Below, in pieces: positions 8,271-19,187 of a stretch of 64,000 bases of DNA. The notes under the pieces are model-generated. The model was given only the letters and a program-made list of their open reading frames with translations, was not told where the DNA came from and did no database searches. Position 1 is the first letter of the stretch, and every line of letters begins with the position of its first letter. The stretch is from contig NZ_CP029210.1 of the NCBI RefSeq assembly GCF_003100395.1, positions 1,860,001-1,924,000 of the forward strand, in the 5' to 3' direction. A program made the position numbers and the translations under genes. The stretch is from Aquabacterium olei. GTDB lineage: Bacteria; Pseudomonadota; Gammaproteobacteria; Burkholderiales; Burkholderiaceae_C.

Positions 8271-11200
8271 TCAATGAGCATTGTGGGCGCCAATGCCCAA
8301 TGGAATCTGAACCACGAACTTCGCTCCAGTGCCCGGGCCTTGGCTCTCGGCCCATACTCGACCCCCATGCAGCTCGACCAGACGTCGCACCATCGCAAGA
8401 CCGATGCCGAACCCCAGGGCGGCGTGTCGATCCTGAGTCTTTTGCTGGTGAAACAAGTCAAATACCTTATCGAGTTCGTCGACCTGGATACCCATCCCGT
8501 TGTCGGAGATGGTGACCTCCGCATACTCCGCGCTGCTGGTCAATGTGACTTCTATGGTGCCCCCTTCCGGCGTGTACTTGATCGCGTTGCCAAGCAGGTT
8601 GTCTAGGACTTGAGACAACCGTGTGGGGTCCACATTGGCAACAACGTCTTGCTCCGGAACATTGATCGTCAGACGTTGCCGTCTTGCCTGGGCTCGGATC
8701 AGGGCGGGATCACACGCATAGAGCAGTACCTGGCGGATCGAAGTCGGCGCAGTCTTCAGAGTAAAGCTGTCTCTGGATATCCGAGACACCTCGAGCAGGT
8801 CGTCGACCAAACATTGCAATTGCTTGCTTTGCCTCGTGATCACGCCTCGAGCAAAAATCGAGGGCTCACTGAGATGGGCGTCACGCGACAAGATGTGGTT
8901 GGCGTTAGAGATGGCCCCGAGCGGATTGCGGATTTCATGCGCCAGCATGGCGAAGAACTGTTCCTTCCTCGCGTCTGCCTCTTTCAGGACCTCCAAAGTG
9001 CGGCGCTCCGCATCAATGTCGACGCACACCATCACCGCTCCGGCAGGCCGGTCCTGCTGCACAACAGGGGAGGCGATCAGACGGAGCCATAGACTGCGTC
9101 CGTCGCGGCTTGTGACGTGTTGAACTTCGACCTCGGAGCGAATCGATCCGTCGAGGACTTGAAGTACAGGGTACCGAGCTTGTGCAAGTCGTGTTCCATC
9201 CGCGCAGTAGCTTTCCCACCGTTGTGACTCATCGCGAACTTGAGCGCCGCGCCTCAAAGGTCCGAACAACGAGTCCATGAGCGGATTTGAGCGGGTGATG
9301 TGCCCAGCCTCGTCGACACTCAGAATGCCCACCGGTGCAGTCCGCAGTAGCGCTTCGACGTATGCGCCCTTGTCCTGGAGCGTTCGCCACATCGTGCGCG
9401 TTTCGGTGGTGTCCCACAGAACGCCGCTGAATCGAGTGGCTTGGCGACCTGAGTCTCGATGCTCAAACCTGACTCTGCCAATGGCTTCCACATCGCGAAG
9501 CGAACCGTCCCGCCATAGGACGCGATAGCTTTCATGAAAGATACCGTCCGCGTGGGAAGCCATCGCTGACTCGATCGCAAGCCGCACTCGGGGCAGATCT
9601 TCTTTGTAGACGCGTACCAGCACCTCATCGAGGTGCACATCCCCCTCCTCCGGCATGTCGAACAGGCGTCGCGCGCTGCCGCTCCAGACGATGCGGGTAC
9701 TGGGGACATCCATGTCCCACCACCCGAGCGATGATGACTCCATGGCCAGCCGCATTCGCTCTTCGCTTTCCGCCAAAGCACTGAGGCTTTTTCGCAGCGC
9801 TCCCTCACTGGCCGCCAAACGCTCCGCGGTTTCGACTTCCGCGGTTACATCGGTGACGAGCCCGATAAATCGCATGGGTCTGCGGGGGGTCTCGTTTTCA
9901 GTGAACATCACCCGGCCCTGACTCTCCAGCCACCGCAGGGTGCCATCCGGTTGAAGGACGCGATAGCGCTCAGACCATATTCCGTCGGACTGAGAACCAT
10001 CCAGTTGCGCTCCCACCCTTGCTGCAAGCCGCACGCGGTCGTCCGGATGTAGCCGGGACAAGAAATGGTCGTACGACGGCTCCTGTCCTGCGGGCAAATG
10101 AAACAACGCACGGGTTCGAGCATCCCACTTGAGTTCTCCAGTCGCAAGGTCCCAGTCATATCGACCAGCGTCCACTGCGTCCACTGCAAGTCGCAAGCTC
10201 TCTTCGCTGTCTCGTAAGCGCTGCTGAGCTTTACGCTCTTCGGTCAGATCAAAGGTGACCCCAGCGATGTGCGAGGCTCCTCCGTCTACTGTGTCATGTG
10301 GGACATGCCGCCCCGCAGCTCTGACCCAACGCCAGTGTCCGCTATCGTCCTGAACCCGATAGGTCTCGTCGTAGTCGACCTTATCGTGCGCACATCGAAG
10401 GAGACTCTGTTGAACGCGTTCGACATCGTCGCGGTGAATGCCGCAAAAAGCATCAGCCCAGCAGACCCTGTCCGAGTCACCCCTTATCGCATGTTGCCGG
10501 CGCGTACTGACGGGCACCAGAAACACGTTCTCCCCTATCAGGTAAGTCCATGTCTGCAGCTTCCCGGCGCTCAATGCAGCCGCAAGCCGGGCCTCTCGCT
10601 CGCGAACCAAGGCCTGCTGAGCTTTGAGTTCGGTCACTTCGTATGCCACAGCCACTAAGGTCGACGGCTTGCCGTGCCCATCCTTCTCTGCACTGAGCAG
10701 GGAGCGGAAGACACGCTGCTTCTCGTCTGGCCCTGCGTAAGAGAATTCGATCTCGCGGGGGCATCCATCTGCCAGGACCGCGTGCATCACGTTGTCCCAT
10801 TGATCGCATAGGTGCGACGGCATCCCGAGGTCCCGGTTCGATTTCCCGAAAAATGTCGCCGGCGGCATGCCCGTGATCGTCTCTATCGCTGGGCTCACAT
10901 AGAGGTGCCTGAGGTCCTTGTCAAAATGGCTGACGACAATTGGCGTCGCATGGTGCAGTAGGGCGAAATCCCGGGTCCATTGAGAACGAATGCGGTTCTC
11001 GTTGGTGACGTTGATCGACACGCCGACAAGCCCAACAACGGAACCTGTCCGGTCCCGCCACGGCGCCTTGCAGGAAAGATAGACGCGGTGCGGATCGTGC
11101 AAGATCTCTTCGGTTAAGAGGGCCCGACCTTCATTGACCACTTGCAGGTCATGCTGCGTGACATGCTGGGCGTCCCGATCCTCGCGCATGTAGGCCGTGG

Positions 11201-11852
11201 CAAGGCGACCGAGGGCCTCGATACGGTCCTTGCCCAACACATCGAGCACGGCGTCGTTGCACCACACGAGCCGCCCTTCCCGGTCCTTTAGATACAGAAG
11301 GCCGTCTCCACACCGCTCAAGCGCGTCGAGGACCTCTCGCGCTTTGCTGTACTCAGCGTCTCGGAGCTTTTGGTCATGGATGTCCCCCGCTGTGCCAACC
11401 CAGGAAACGAGTTCGCCGCGAATGTCGCACACGGGGGCAGCGCTGACTCTGTGCCACCGTGAGCGGCCCTCGCCGGTCAAGATGCGTGCTTCACATGTCA
11501 GTACCGTTCCTGCCGCCCGAGCTGCGGACCACGCCGCGAGCACCTGGACTTGGTCCAGGGGATCTACGAACGATGTCCAATCGGTATTGAGTACAGTGCT
11601 TGTATCTAAGCCGGAGGCGCTATGTCCATGTGCGGTGAAAGAGGTCACTCGCCCCTTGGCGTCGGTCTCCCACAGAAGCGACTGCCCACGAACAAGCAAG
11701 TCTTGCAGCGCAGCCGCTCGCCGCATCTCCATCTCGGGAAGCGACATCGTGTTCAGGACGTCGAGTTGACTTGGCATGTGATGGGGATTCGGCGGTGAAT
11801 CGGGTTTGACCAGGTCCGTCAGATTAACAACGTTCTCATGATGGCGATACAC
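8271..11852 (-). CDS. Large multi-PAS/PAC sensor histidine kinase
   Basis: 1193 residues with a GTG start; a later in-frame ATG (MPSQLDVLN) about 26 residues in is possible. Several PAS/PAC units follow one another, seen as repeated WRWVRAAGR-, LRWLESQGR- and LRDVEAIGRV-like PAC ends. The C-terminus has HisKA with His972 in MLAHEIRNPLG and a HATPase domain (NLLGNAIKYTPEGG, ISDNGMGIQ, GFGIGLAMVRRLVELHGGRVW). There is no receiver domain and no clear membrane segment. Such multi-PAS kinases sense internal redox or small-ligand signals and need a separate partner regulator, which is not adjacent. Confidence 0.85.
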   Translation of the reverse strand: MYRHHENVVNLTDLVKPDSPPNPHHMPSQLDVLNTMSLPEMEMRRAAALQDLLVRGQSLLWETDAKGRVTSFTAHGHSASGLDTSTVLNTDWTSFVDPLDQVQVLAAWSAARAAGTVLTCEARILTGEGRSRWHRVSAAPVCDIRGELVSWVGTAGDIHDQKLRDAEYSKAREVLDALERCGDGLLYLKDREGRLVWCNDAVLDVLGKDRIEALGRLATAYMREDRDAQHVTQHDLQVVNEGRALLTEEILHDPHRVYLSCKAPWRDRTGSVVGLVGVSINVTNENRIRSQWTRDFALLHHATPIVVSHFDKDLRHLYVSPAIETITGMPPATFFGKSNRDLGMPSHLCDQWDNVMHAVLADGCPREIEFSYAGPDEKQRVFRSLLSAEKDGHGKPSTLVAVAYEVTELKAQQALVREREARLAAALSAGKLQTWTYLIGENVFLVPVSTRRQHAIRGDSDRVCWADAFCGIHRDDVERVQQSLLRCAHDKVDYDETYRVQDDSGHWRWVRAAGRHVPHDTVDGGASHIAGVTFDLTEERKAQQRLRDSEESLRLAVDAVDAGRYDWDLATGELKWDARTRALFHLPAGQEPSYDHFLSRLHPDDRVRLAARVGAQLDGSQSDGIWSERYRVLQPDGTLRWLESQGRVMFTENETPRRPMRFIGLVTDVTAEVETAERLAASEGALRKSLSALAESEERMRLAMESSSLGWWDMDVPSTRIVWSGSARRLFDMPEEGDVHLDEVLVRVYKEDLPRVRLAIESAMASHADGIFHESYRVLWRDGSLRDVEAIGRVRFEHRDSGRQATRFSGVLWDTTETRTMWRTLQDKGAYVEALLRTAPVGILSVDEAGHITRSNPLMDSLFGPLRRGAQVRDESQRWESYCADGTRLAQARYPVLQVLDGSIRSEVEVQHVTSRDGRSLWLRLIASPVVQQDRPAGAVMVCVDIDAERRTLEVLKEADARKEQFFAMLAHEIRNPLGAISNANHILSRDAHLSEPSIFARGVITRQSKQLQCLVDDLLEVSRISRDSFTLKTAPTSIRQVLLYACDPALIRAQARRQRLTINVPEQDVVANVDPTRLSQVLDNLLGNAIKYTPEGGTIEVTLTSSAEYAEVTISDNGMGIQVDELDKVFDLFHQQKTQDRHAALGFGIGLAMVRRLVELHGGRVWAESQGPGTGAKFVVQIPLGIGAHNAH

Positions 11853-11875
11853 ACAGTTAAAGATTGTTTCACTCG

Positions 11876-12244
11876 ATGAAATCGGTTGTGCGCTTCCCTG
11901 AACGAAGGGCCACGCTGTTCGACCGCCGAGGTGACCCGCTTGGCGTCAAAATTGACTCCGTCAAAGGAGGTGAAGTGACAGTACATTCTTCATGCGAACG
12001 GGAACTCAGTTGTGCTTTGAGCGCAGAGGAGGTGAGCGCCTTGATCTCCCTCCTTGCGCCATTTGGCTGGGCTGACGCACAAGCGGTAAGCGATGACGAT
12101 GACGTCCGTGCACATCTGCTGCTCTCGGCAGTAGCCAAGCTCCGTGGGAGCTTAGAGGCTGCGCGAACGAAAGCCATGGCAGGCCCTTCACAGGCCGAAG
12201 CGCCCGGCACAACAATCATTCAGTCGACTAATGACGAAAGGTAG
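11876..12244 (+). CDS. Hypothetical protein, 122 residues
   Basis: It starts at ATG 11876 (MKSVVRFPERRATLFDRRG); a TTG twelve bases earlier is in frame but less likely. The first half reads like a small beta-rich domain (SVKGGEVTVHSSCERELSCALS) and the second like helices (AEEVSALISLLAPFGW). It is transcribed divergently from the multi-PAS kinase and followed 100 bases later by a TIR-like gene. I do not recognise a family. The codon use looks coding and the frame is uninterrupted. Confidence 0.5.
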   Translation: MKSVVRFPERRATLFDRRGDPLGVKIDSVKGGEVTVHSSCERELSCALSAEEVSALISLLAPFGWADAQAVSDDDDVRAHLLLSAVAKLRGSLEAARTKAMAGPSQAEAPGTTIIQSTNDER

Positions 12245-12344
12245 GCGCGGCATGTCGGTCTTCAGAATGTCCTTCTTTGCCAGGGTAGAAGGTTGCCGAT
12301 ATGCTGAGAAGTTTGACGCCTTCGGGAAATGTTGAGGAAGTGGC

Positions 12345-12851
12345 ATGTTCATAGCGTCCACCAGTGAAGGGATGGCCGTTTCTTTGGCTTTGCATCGCAA
12401 GCTGGAAACATCGCTCGGTGTCACCTTATGGTCTTGGGATGTCGGCAACATGAATCGCTTCTCCATCGACCGCGCGAAAACGCTCATTTCAACGTCCGAC
12501 ATCGCAGTTTTCGTCTCGTCCCCTGCGGACGTGGCGTGCCTTCGAACACCAAACAGGGAAGCCGGTCTTAGAACGGAGGAGACTCTGTTTCTGATCGGGC
12601 TCATGGTAGGGGCGCTCGGTCCGAACAGGGTTTTCTGGGTCATGCCTGACGAGGCGGGAGCTCCCGCTGCCGTCGCTCATCGCCTAGGAATTCACAAGTT
12701 CTATTTCGACGGGCATCGCCGCGATATCAATGCGGCGATCTCGGACGCATCTTGTTCATTGCAGGAGGCCGTGAAAGAGATCGGGCTACGATCTTCGCTT
12801 TGTCCACCCGGAGGTAGCCTCGACATTGTTCGAGCGTGGTTGGGAAAATAG
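12345..12851 (+). CDS. TIR-like nucleotide-binding protein (CAP12/Pycsar-type fold)
   Basis: 168 residues. The pattern matches the TIR-like family often annotated as predicted nucleotide-binding protein: MFIASTSEGMAVSLALHRKL at the start, LWSWDVG, SDIAVFVSSPAD, then ETLFLIGLMVGALGPNRVFWVMPD. In this family the central block is usually RDNVxFExGL with a Glu needed for NAD cleavage. Here that position is Leu83 (FLIGL), with Glu78 and Glu79 just upstream. The protein therefore either lost NADase activity or uses a shifted Glu. Such proteins usually act as effectors in anti-phage systems, but no cyclase or sensor gene is adjacent. Confidence 0.7.
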   Translation: MFIASTSEGMAVSLALHRKLETSLGVTLWSWDVGNMNRFSIDRAKTLISTSDIAVFVSSPADVACLRTPNREAGLRTEETLFLIGLMVGALGPNRVFWVMPDEAGAPAAVAHRLGIHKFYFDGHRRDINAAISDASCSLQEAVKEIGLRSSLCPPGGSLDIVRAWLGK

Positions 12852-13467
12852 GGACCAACATAATGCAAGACACGTTCAAGGCCTAAATCAAGGTCGTAGA
12901 TGTCTCACCGTGCCACGTCGGCATTTTCATTCGCTAAGGCAGGGGCGAGCAGGGTGGTGGGCTCGCGCCAAGGAAGGAAGCGTTTGCAGGTTTCGTCGGC
13001 CTGCGCCAAGCGACTTTAGAGGTCTGGCGACGGACGCTCCCCAGCTCGGGGTGGAACCTTGAACAGGTGCCGGTAGAACGGTTTTCCAGGAGCAGTTGCC
13101 GAGCGCCAAGGCGGTACCGCCCAAGCAAGCTCGATGCTAAGGAGACGACCTGTATTCCACTGGTTCGCTATTACGGTTCTCCGGCGAACACGGCGGGTAT
13201 CTAACAGCGACTATCTGTCGAGCGCGCATCAGAGTAGAAACGACGGTACCGCAAGCCTCAGCCGGTCGACGCCGCAAGATCTTTCTCAAGCCCCTGCGCC
13301 CACTTAGTTGTCCGGGGCGGTGATTTGGATGGCTTGTGCTCAATTCTGGCATTTTCTTGAGACGCGATCTTTATACGTTCTTGATGCATTTGACGCTAGC
13401 TTCTACGACACCCTGATGCCTCCCTACCTAAGCTGCTCGCATCGACATAGATTGCGAGTTGCACAGT
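12852..13467. promoter_or_regulatory. Intergenic region with probable kdp promoter and KdpE-like box
   Basis: 616 bases without a gene that I can support. Short frames on both strands show no family resemblance. At 13370-13376 there is TTTATAC followed by GTTCTTGA, resembling the core of the E. coli KdpE site (TTTATAC followed by a T-rich run). It lies about 90 bases upstream of the small ORF that opens the kdp operon. KdpE control is established for kdpFABC in enterobacteria; its use here is inferred from position and motif only. Confidence 0.4.
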
Positions 13468-13563
13468 ATGGATTGGATGTTTGTGGGTCTTAGCCTAACG
13501 CTCTCTGGACTGGTACTCGGTTTGCCCGGCGCAAGTCACCGCCTGCAGGGGGGACAGCAATGA
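13468..13563 (+). CDS. Small membrane-like ORF coupled to kdpF, 31 residues
   Basis: It starts at ATG 13468 and reads MDWMFVGLSLTLSGLVLGL, then [12 protein letters not shown]. The first 19 residues form one hydrophobic segment, so a single-span membrane peptide is likely. Its TGA (13561-13563) overlaps the kdpF ATG (13560-13562) in an ATGA junction, typical of translational coupling. It may be an accessory peptide of the Kdp pump or a leader that controls kdpF translation. Too short for most gene callers. Confidence 0.5.
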   Translation: MDWMFVGLSLTLSGLVLGLPGASHRLQGGQQ

Positions 13564-13649
13564 GCCTCCTTTACTGGATCTGCGGCCTGCTTGCAGCCGG
13601 CCTCTTTGTCTACTTGCTCGTGGCTCTGGTCCGCGCCGAGGAGTTCTGA
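13560..13649 (+). CDS. kdpF: KdpF, small stabilising subunit of the K+ pump
   Basis: 29 residues, [19 protein letters not shown] then [10 protein letters not shown]. One hydrophobic helix followed by a short basic/acidic tail is the normal KdpF form (about 29 residues). KdpF sits in the inner membrane and stabilises the KdpABC complex. It starts inside the preceding small ORF's stop codon and ends one base before the kdpA ATG. The length, tail and position make this a firm call despite its size. Confidence 0.9.
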   Translation: MSLLYWICGLLAAGLFVYLLVALVRAEEF

Positions 13650-13650
13650 C

Positions 13651-15426
<1,776 letters not shown>

Positions 15427-15439
15427 GGGGCAAACCATC

Positions 15440-17524
15440 ATGAGCAAGAACACCAAAGACTTCGTACTTGAACCTCGGCTGGTCAAGCAGGCCGGGCTGG
15501 AGGCTTTCACCAAGCTGGACCCCCGCGTACAGTGGCGCAATCCAGTGATGTTCGTTGTCTACGCGGGCAGTGTGCTGACCACGGGCTTGTGGGCCGCCAG
15601 CTTCGGCAACCCCGCGCTCGCCGGTCCCGAGGGATCAGGCTTCATGCTGGCCATTGCTCTGTGGCTGTGGTTCACAGTGTTGTTTGCCAATTTCGCAGAG
15701 GCCCTTGCCGAGGGACGTAGCAAGGCCCAGGCAGCCTCGCTGCGCGGACTCAAGACCAAAACGTGGGCCAAGAAGCTGCATGAGCCGCGCCACGGCGCGC
15801 AGTGGCATCCCACCCAATCCGAAGAACTGCGCAAAGGTCATGTGGTTCTGGTCGAGGCAGGCGACCTGATCCCGCTGGACGGTGAGGTCATTGAGGGTGT
15901 GGCCTCGGTGGACGAGAGCGCCATCACTGGCGAGTCGGCGCCCGTCATCCGCGAATCCGGAGGAGACTTCTCCTCTGTCACTGGTGGCACCCGCGTGCTC
16001 TCGGATTGGTTGGTGGTGCGCGTGGGGGTGAACCCCGGTGAGTCCTTTCTGGACCGCATGATCGCCATGGTGGAGGGCGCCAAGCGCCAGAAGACGCCCA
16101 ACGAGATCGCGCTGACCATCCTGCTGGTTGCCCTGACTCTGGTCTTCCTGGTGGTCACAGTGACGCTGCTGCCGTTTTCGGTCTTCAGCGTCGAAGTGGC
16201 AGATACCGGCACCGTGGTCTCGGTCACTGCGCTGACCGCGTTGCTGGTGTGTCTTATCCCGACCACCATCGGCGGGCTACTGTCGGCCATTGGTGTGGCG
16301 GGGATGAGCCGCATGATGGCGGCGAATGTAATCGCCACCTCGGGCCGGGCCGTGGAAGCGGCTGGCGATGTGGACGTGCTGATGCTGGACAAGACCGGCA
16401 CCATCACCTTGGGCAACCGGCAGGCTAGCACCTTTGTGCCTGCACCGGGCGTGAGCGAGGCCCAACTGGCAGACGCCGCCCAGATCGCCTCGCTGGCCGA
16501 TGAGACGCCCGAGGGCCGTTCTATCGTTGTACTGGCCAAGAGCTGGTACGGTCTGCGCGAGCGCGAGGTCGGCAGCCTCGGCGCGCAGTTCGTGCCCTTC
16601 ACGGCACAGACCCGCATGAGCGGCGTGGACCTGGCGAGCGGCGGCCGCCAGCTCCGCAAGGGTGCGCAGGACGCGATCCGCAAGCATGTAGAAAGTCTGG
16701 GGGGCAGCTTCCCAAGCGAGGTCGCAGCTGTCGTGGACGAAATCGCCCGCCGTGGCAGCACGCCCCTGGTCGTCGCCGATGGTGCCCGCGTGCTGGGCGC
16801 GATAGAACTCAAGGACGTCATCAAGGGCGGGATCAAAGAGCGCTTTGCCGCGCTGCGCCGCATGGGCATCAAGACCGTAATGATCACCGGCGACAACCGG
16901 CTCACCGCGGCAGCCATCGCGGCCGAGGCCGGGGTGGATGACTTCCTAGCCGAGGCCACGCCAGAAGCCAAGCTCCAGCTGATCCACGACTACCAAGCCG
17001 AGGGCCGCCTGGTAGCCATGACCGGCGATGGAACCAATGATGCCCCCGCCCTGGCCCAGGCCGATGTGGCTGTGGCAATGAACAGCGGCACTCAGGCTGC
17101 AAAGGAGGCCGGCAACATGGTGGACTTAGATTCGAACCCCACCAAGCTGCTAGAGGTGGTGGAGACCGGCAAGCAACTGCTGATGACCCGCGGTTCGCTC
17201 ACCACCTTCTCCATCGCCAACGATGTCGCAAAGTACTTCGCCATCATCCCGGCCATGTTTGTGGGCGTCTACCCGCAGCTGGGGACACTGAATGTAATGG
17301 GCCTGCATAGCCCTAGTTCGGCCATCCTTTCTGCGGTCATCTTCAACGCCCTAATCATCGTCGCGCTGATCCCCCTGGCGCTCAAGGGCGTGCCCTATCG
17401 CGCCGTGGGCGCCGCCACCTTGCTGCGCCGCAATCTGGCGATTTACGGCATTGGCGGCCTGATCGTGCCCTTCATCGGCATCAAGCTCATTGACTGGCTG
17501 CTGGTGCTCTTGCATCTCGTTTAA
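15440..17524 (+). CDS. kdpB: KdpB, P-type ATPase subunit
   Basis: 694 residues. P-type ATPase motifs are all present: the actuator [19 protein letters not shown], the phosphorylation loop [13 protein letters not shown] with Asp317 as phospho-acceptor, the nucleotide-binding segment and the hinge [33 protein letters not shown]. KdpB hydrolyses ATP and drives K+ through KdpA in the inner membrane. The length fits the family (about 680-700). SD-like GAGGGG lies before the ATG. Confidence 0.97.
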   Translation: MSKNTKDFVLEPRLVKQAGLEAFTKLDPRVQWRNPVMFVVYAGSVLTTGLWAASFGNPALAGPEGSGFMLAIALWLWFTVLFANFAEALAEGRSKAQAASLRGLKTKTWAKKLHEPRHGAQWHPTQSEELRKGHVVLVEAGDLIPLDGEVIEGVASVDESAITGESAPVIRESGGDFSSVTGGTRVLSDWLVVRVGVNPGESFLDRMIAMVEGAKRQKTPNEIALTILLVALTLVFLVVTVTLLPFSVFSVEVADTGTVVSVTALTALLVCLIPTTIGGLLSAIGVAGMSRMMAANVIATSGRAVEAAGDVDVLMLDKTGTITLGNRQASTFVPAPGVSEAQLADAAQIASLADETPEGRSIVVLAKSWYGLREREVGSLGAQFVPFTAQTRMSGVDLASGGRQLRKGAQDAIRKHVESLGGSFPSEVAAVVDEIARRGSTPLVVADGARVLGAIELKDVIKGGIKERFAALRRMGIKTVMITGDNRLTAAAIAAEAGVDDFLAEATPEAKLQLIHDYQAEGRLVAMTGDGTNDAPALAQADVAVAMNSGTQAAKEAGNMVDLDSNPTKLLEVVETGKQLLMTRGSLTTFSIANDVAKYFAIIPAMFVGVYPQLGTLNVMGLHSPSSAILSAVIFNALIIVALIPLALKGVPYRAVGAATLLRRNLAIYGIGGLIVPFIGIKLIDWLLVLLHLV

Positions 17525-17539
17525 GGAGGCTGACTCATC

Positions 17540-18187
17540 ATGAAGGCCCATTTGCTTACATCTCTCCGACCGGCACTCGTCAGCCTGGTGCTTCTCTCGG
17601 CCATTACTGGCCTGCTCTATCCGCTGGCGGTGACCATCGTTGGACATGGTTTGTTTCCCAAGCAAGCGGCGGGCAGCCTGATCGAGTTGGACGGCAAGAC
17701 CGTCGGCTCCGAGCTGATCGGCCAGAGTTTCAGCTCACGCAAGTACTTCTGGGGGCGCCCCTCTGCAACCGGTCCGATGTCCAACAACGCGTCGCTGTCC
17801 AGTGGCTCGAATCAAGGCCCGCTGAACCCTTCTCTGGCCGATGCCGTCAAGACCCGCATAGTGGCGCTGCGTGCGGCCGATCCGACCAATATGGCCCCCG
17901 TACCGATCGACCTGGTGACAGCTTCCTCCAGCGGCCTCGACCCGCATATCAGCGTTGCCTCCGCCCAATACCAGGCCCCGCGCGTGGCCCGCGAGCGGGG
18001 CCTGCCGCTGGACGCAGTGCAGTCCCTGATCGAGTCCAATACCGCTGACCGCGATCTGCACGTGCTGGGCGAGCCGCGTGTCAACGTGCTCAAGCTCAAT
18101 CTGGCGCTAGACGGCGGTAACTTCGCGGGTCAGGAGGTCAAGAACCCGGGCAAGGGCCTGGCTCTGAGCGTACACCGCAGCTTTTGA
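17540..18187 (+). CDS. kdpC: KdpC, accessory subunit of the K+ pump
   Basis: 215 residues with a strong SD (AAGGAGG) before ATG 17540. There is one N-terminal membrane helix ([21 protein letters not shown]), then the conserved KdpC segments [23 protein letters not shown] and [18 protein letters not shown]. KdpC is a periplasm-facing chaperone-like subunit required for the pump's high ATP affinity. It completes kdpFABC, which is intact in this window. Confidence 0.96.
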   Translation: MKAHLLTSLRPALVSLVLLSAITGLLYPLAVTIVGHGLFPKQAAGSLIELDGKTVGSELIGQSFSSRKYFWGRPSATGPMSNNASLSSGSNQGPLNPSLADAVKTRIVALRAADPTNMAPVPIDLVTASSSGLDPHISVASAQYQAPRVARERGLPLDAVQSLIESNTADRDLHVLGEPRVNVLKLNLALDGGNFAGQEVKNPGKGLALSVHRSF

Positions 18188-18216
18188 ACCTGGGCACATG
18201 AGGTCACAATGCGGCG

Positions 18217-19182
18217 ATGCTAATCAACTGCGCGGCCTATCGCGAGGGCCACAAGCTGGCGGATCTGACTCCAGGCGAAGTGGGGGCCTATTTGGACCAG
18301 TCCGATACCTTCGTGTGGGTGGCGCTGCGTGACGCCGACGCCGCTGAACTGGAGCCATGGCAGCATCTTTTCAAGCTGCACCCGCTCGCAGTGGAGGACG
18401 CGCTCAAAGGCCAGCAGCGGCCGAAGATCGACGAGTACGGCAACGATCTGTTCGTCTCGATGCATCTGGTCGACTGGGGAGGTGCAGAGATTCAGCGTGG
18501 AGAAGTGGCTGTCTTCGTTGGCGCCGGCTATGTACTCTCGCTGCGTCAGCATAGCTCCCAGCATTTTTTGGGCGTTCGTGAGCGCGCCGAGCGCGAGCCC
18601 GAGTTACTGCGCCAGGGTCCTAGCTTCGTGCTCTATGCCTTGATGGATGCTGTAGTGGACCGCTACTTCCCGGTCGTGGACTTGCTGGAGGCCGAGTTGG
18701 AGGAGATTGAGCAGAGCATCTTCACCAACGGCGCGGCGCGCGACAACATCCAGCGCTTGTATGCCCTCAAACGGCGGCTGATGCAACTGCGCCGCGCGGT
18801 GGCACCCATGCTCGAAATGCTGTCCAAGCTGCATGGAGGTCGCGTCCCGCCGGTTTGCAGCAAGTCCGAGCATTACTTCCGCGACGTGGCAGACCACTTG
18901 GCGCGCATCCACGGCGCCATCGAGGCGGTTCGTGAAACCATCGCCACCGCCATCCAGGTCAATCTTTCCATGGTGGCCATCGAGGACAGCGACGTGACCA
19001 AACGCCTGGCGGCCTGGGCCGGCATCTTCGCTATGGCGACCGCCTTTGCGGGCATCTGGGGCATGAACTTCGAGCACATGCCCGAACTCAAGTGGGTTTG
19101 GGGCTACCCGGCGGCGCTGGGCCTGATCGCCACAGTCTCTGGCTTGCTGTGGTATCGCTTTCGCCGCGCCGGCTGGATCTAA
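18217..19182 (+). CDS. corA: CorA-family divalent metal transporter inside the kdp cluster
   Basis: 321 residues. A large cytoplasmic N-domain (about 1-255) is followed by two C-terminal membrane helices with the CorA signature GMN (WGMNFEHMPELKW) between them. The family carries Mg2+/Co2+, and in some branches Zn2+; the ion cannot be decided here. It starts 29 bases after kdpC, and kdpD begins five bases after its stop. It is therefore inserted between the pump and its sensor genes and is probably transcribed with them. Confidence 0.9.
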   Translation: MLINCAAYREGHKLADLTPGEVGAYLDQSDTFVWVALRDADAAELEPWQHLFKLHPLAVEDALKGQQRPKIDEYGNDLFVSMHLVDWGGAEIQRGEVAVFVGAGYVLSLRQHSSQHFLGVRERAEREPELLRQGPSFVLYALMDAVVDRYFPVVDLLEAELEEIEQSIFTNGAARDNIQRLYALKRRLMQLRRAVAPMLEMLSKLHGGRVPPVCSKSEHYFRDVADHLARIHGAIEAVRETIATAIQVNLSMVAIEDSDVTKRLAAWAGIFAMATAFAGIWGMNFEHMPELKWVWGYPAALGLIATVSGLLWYRFRRAGWI

Positions 19183-19187
19183 AGACA

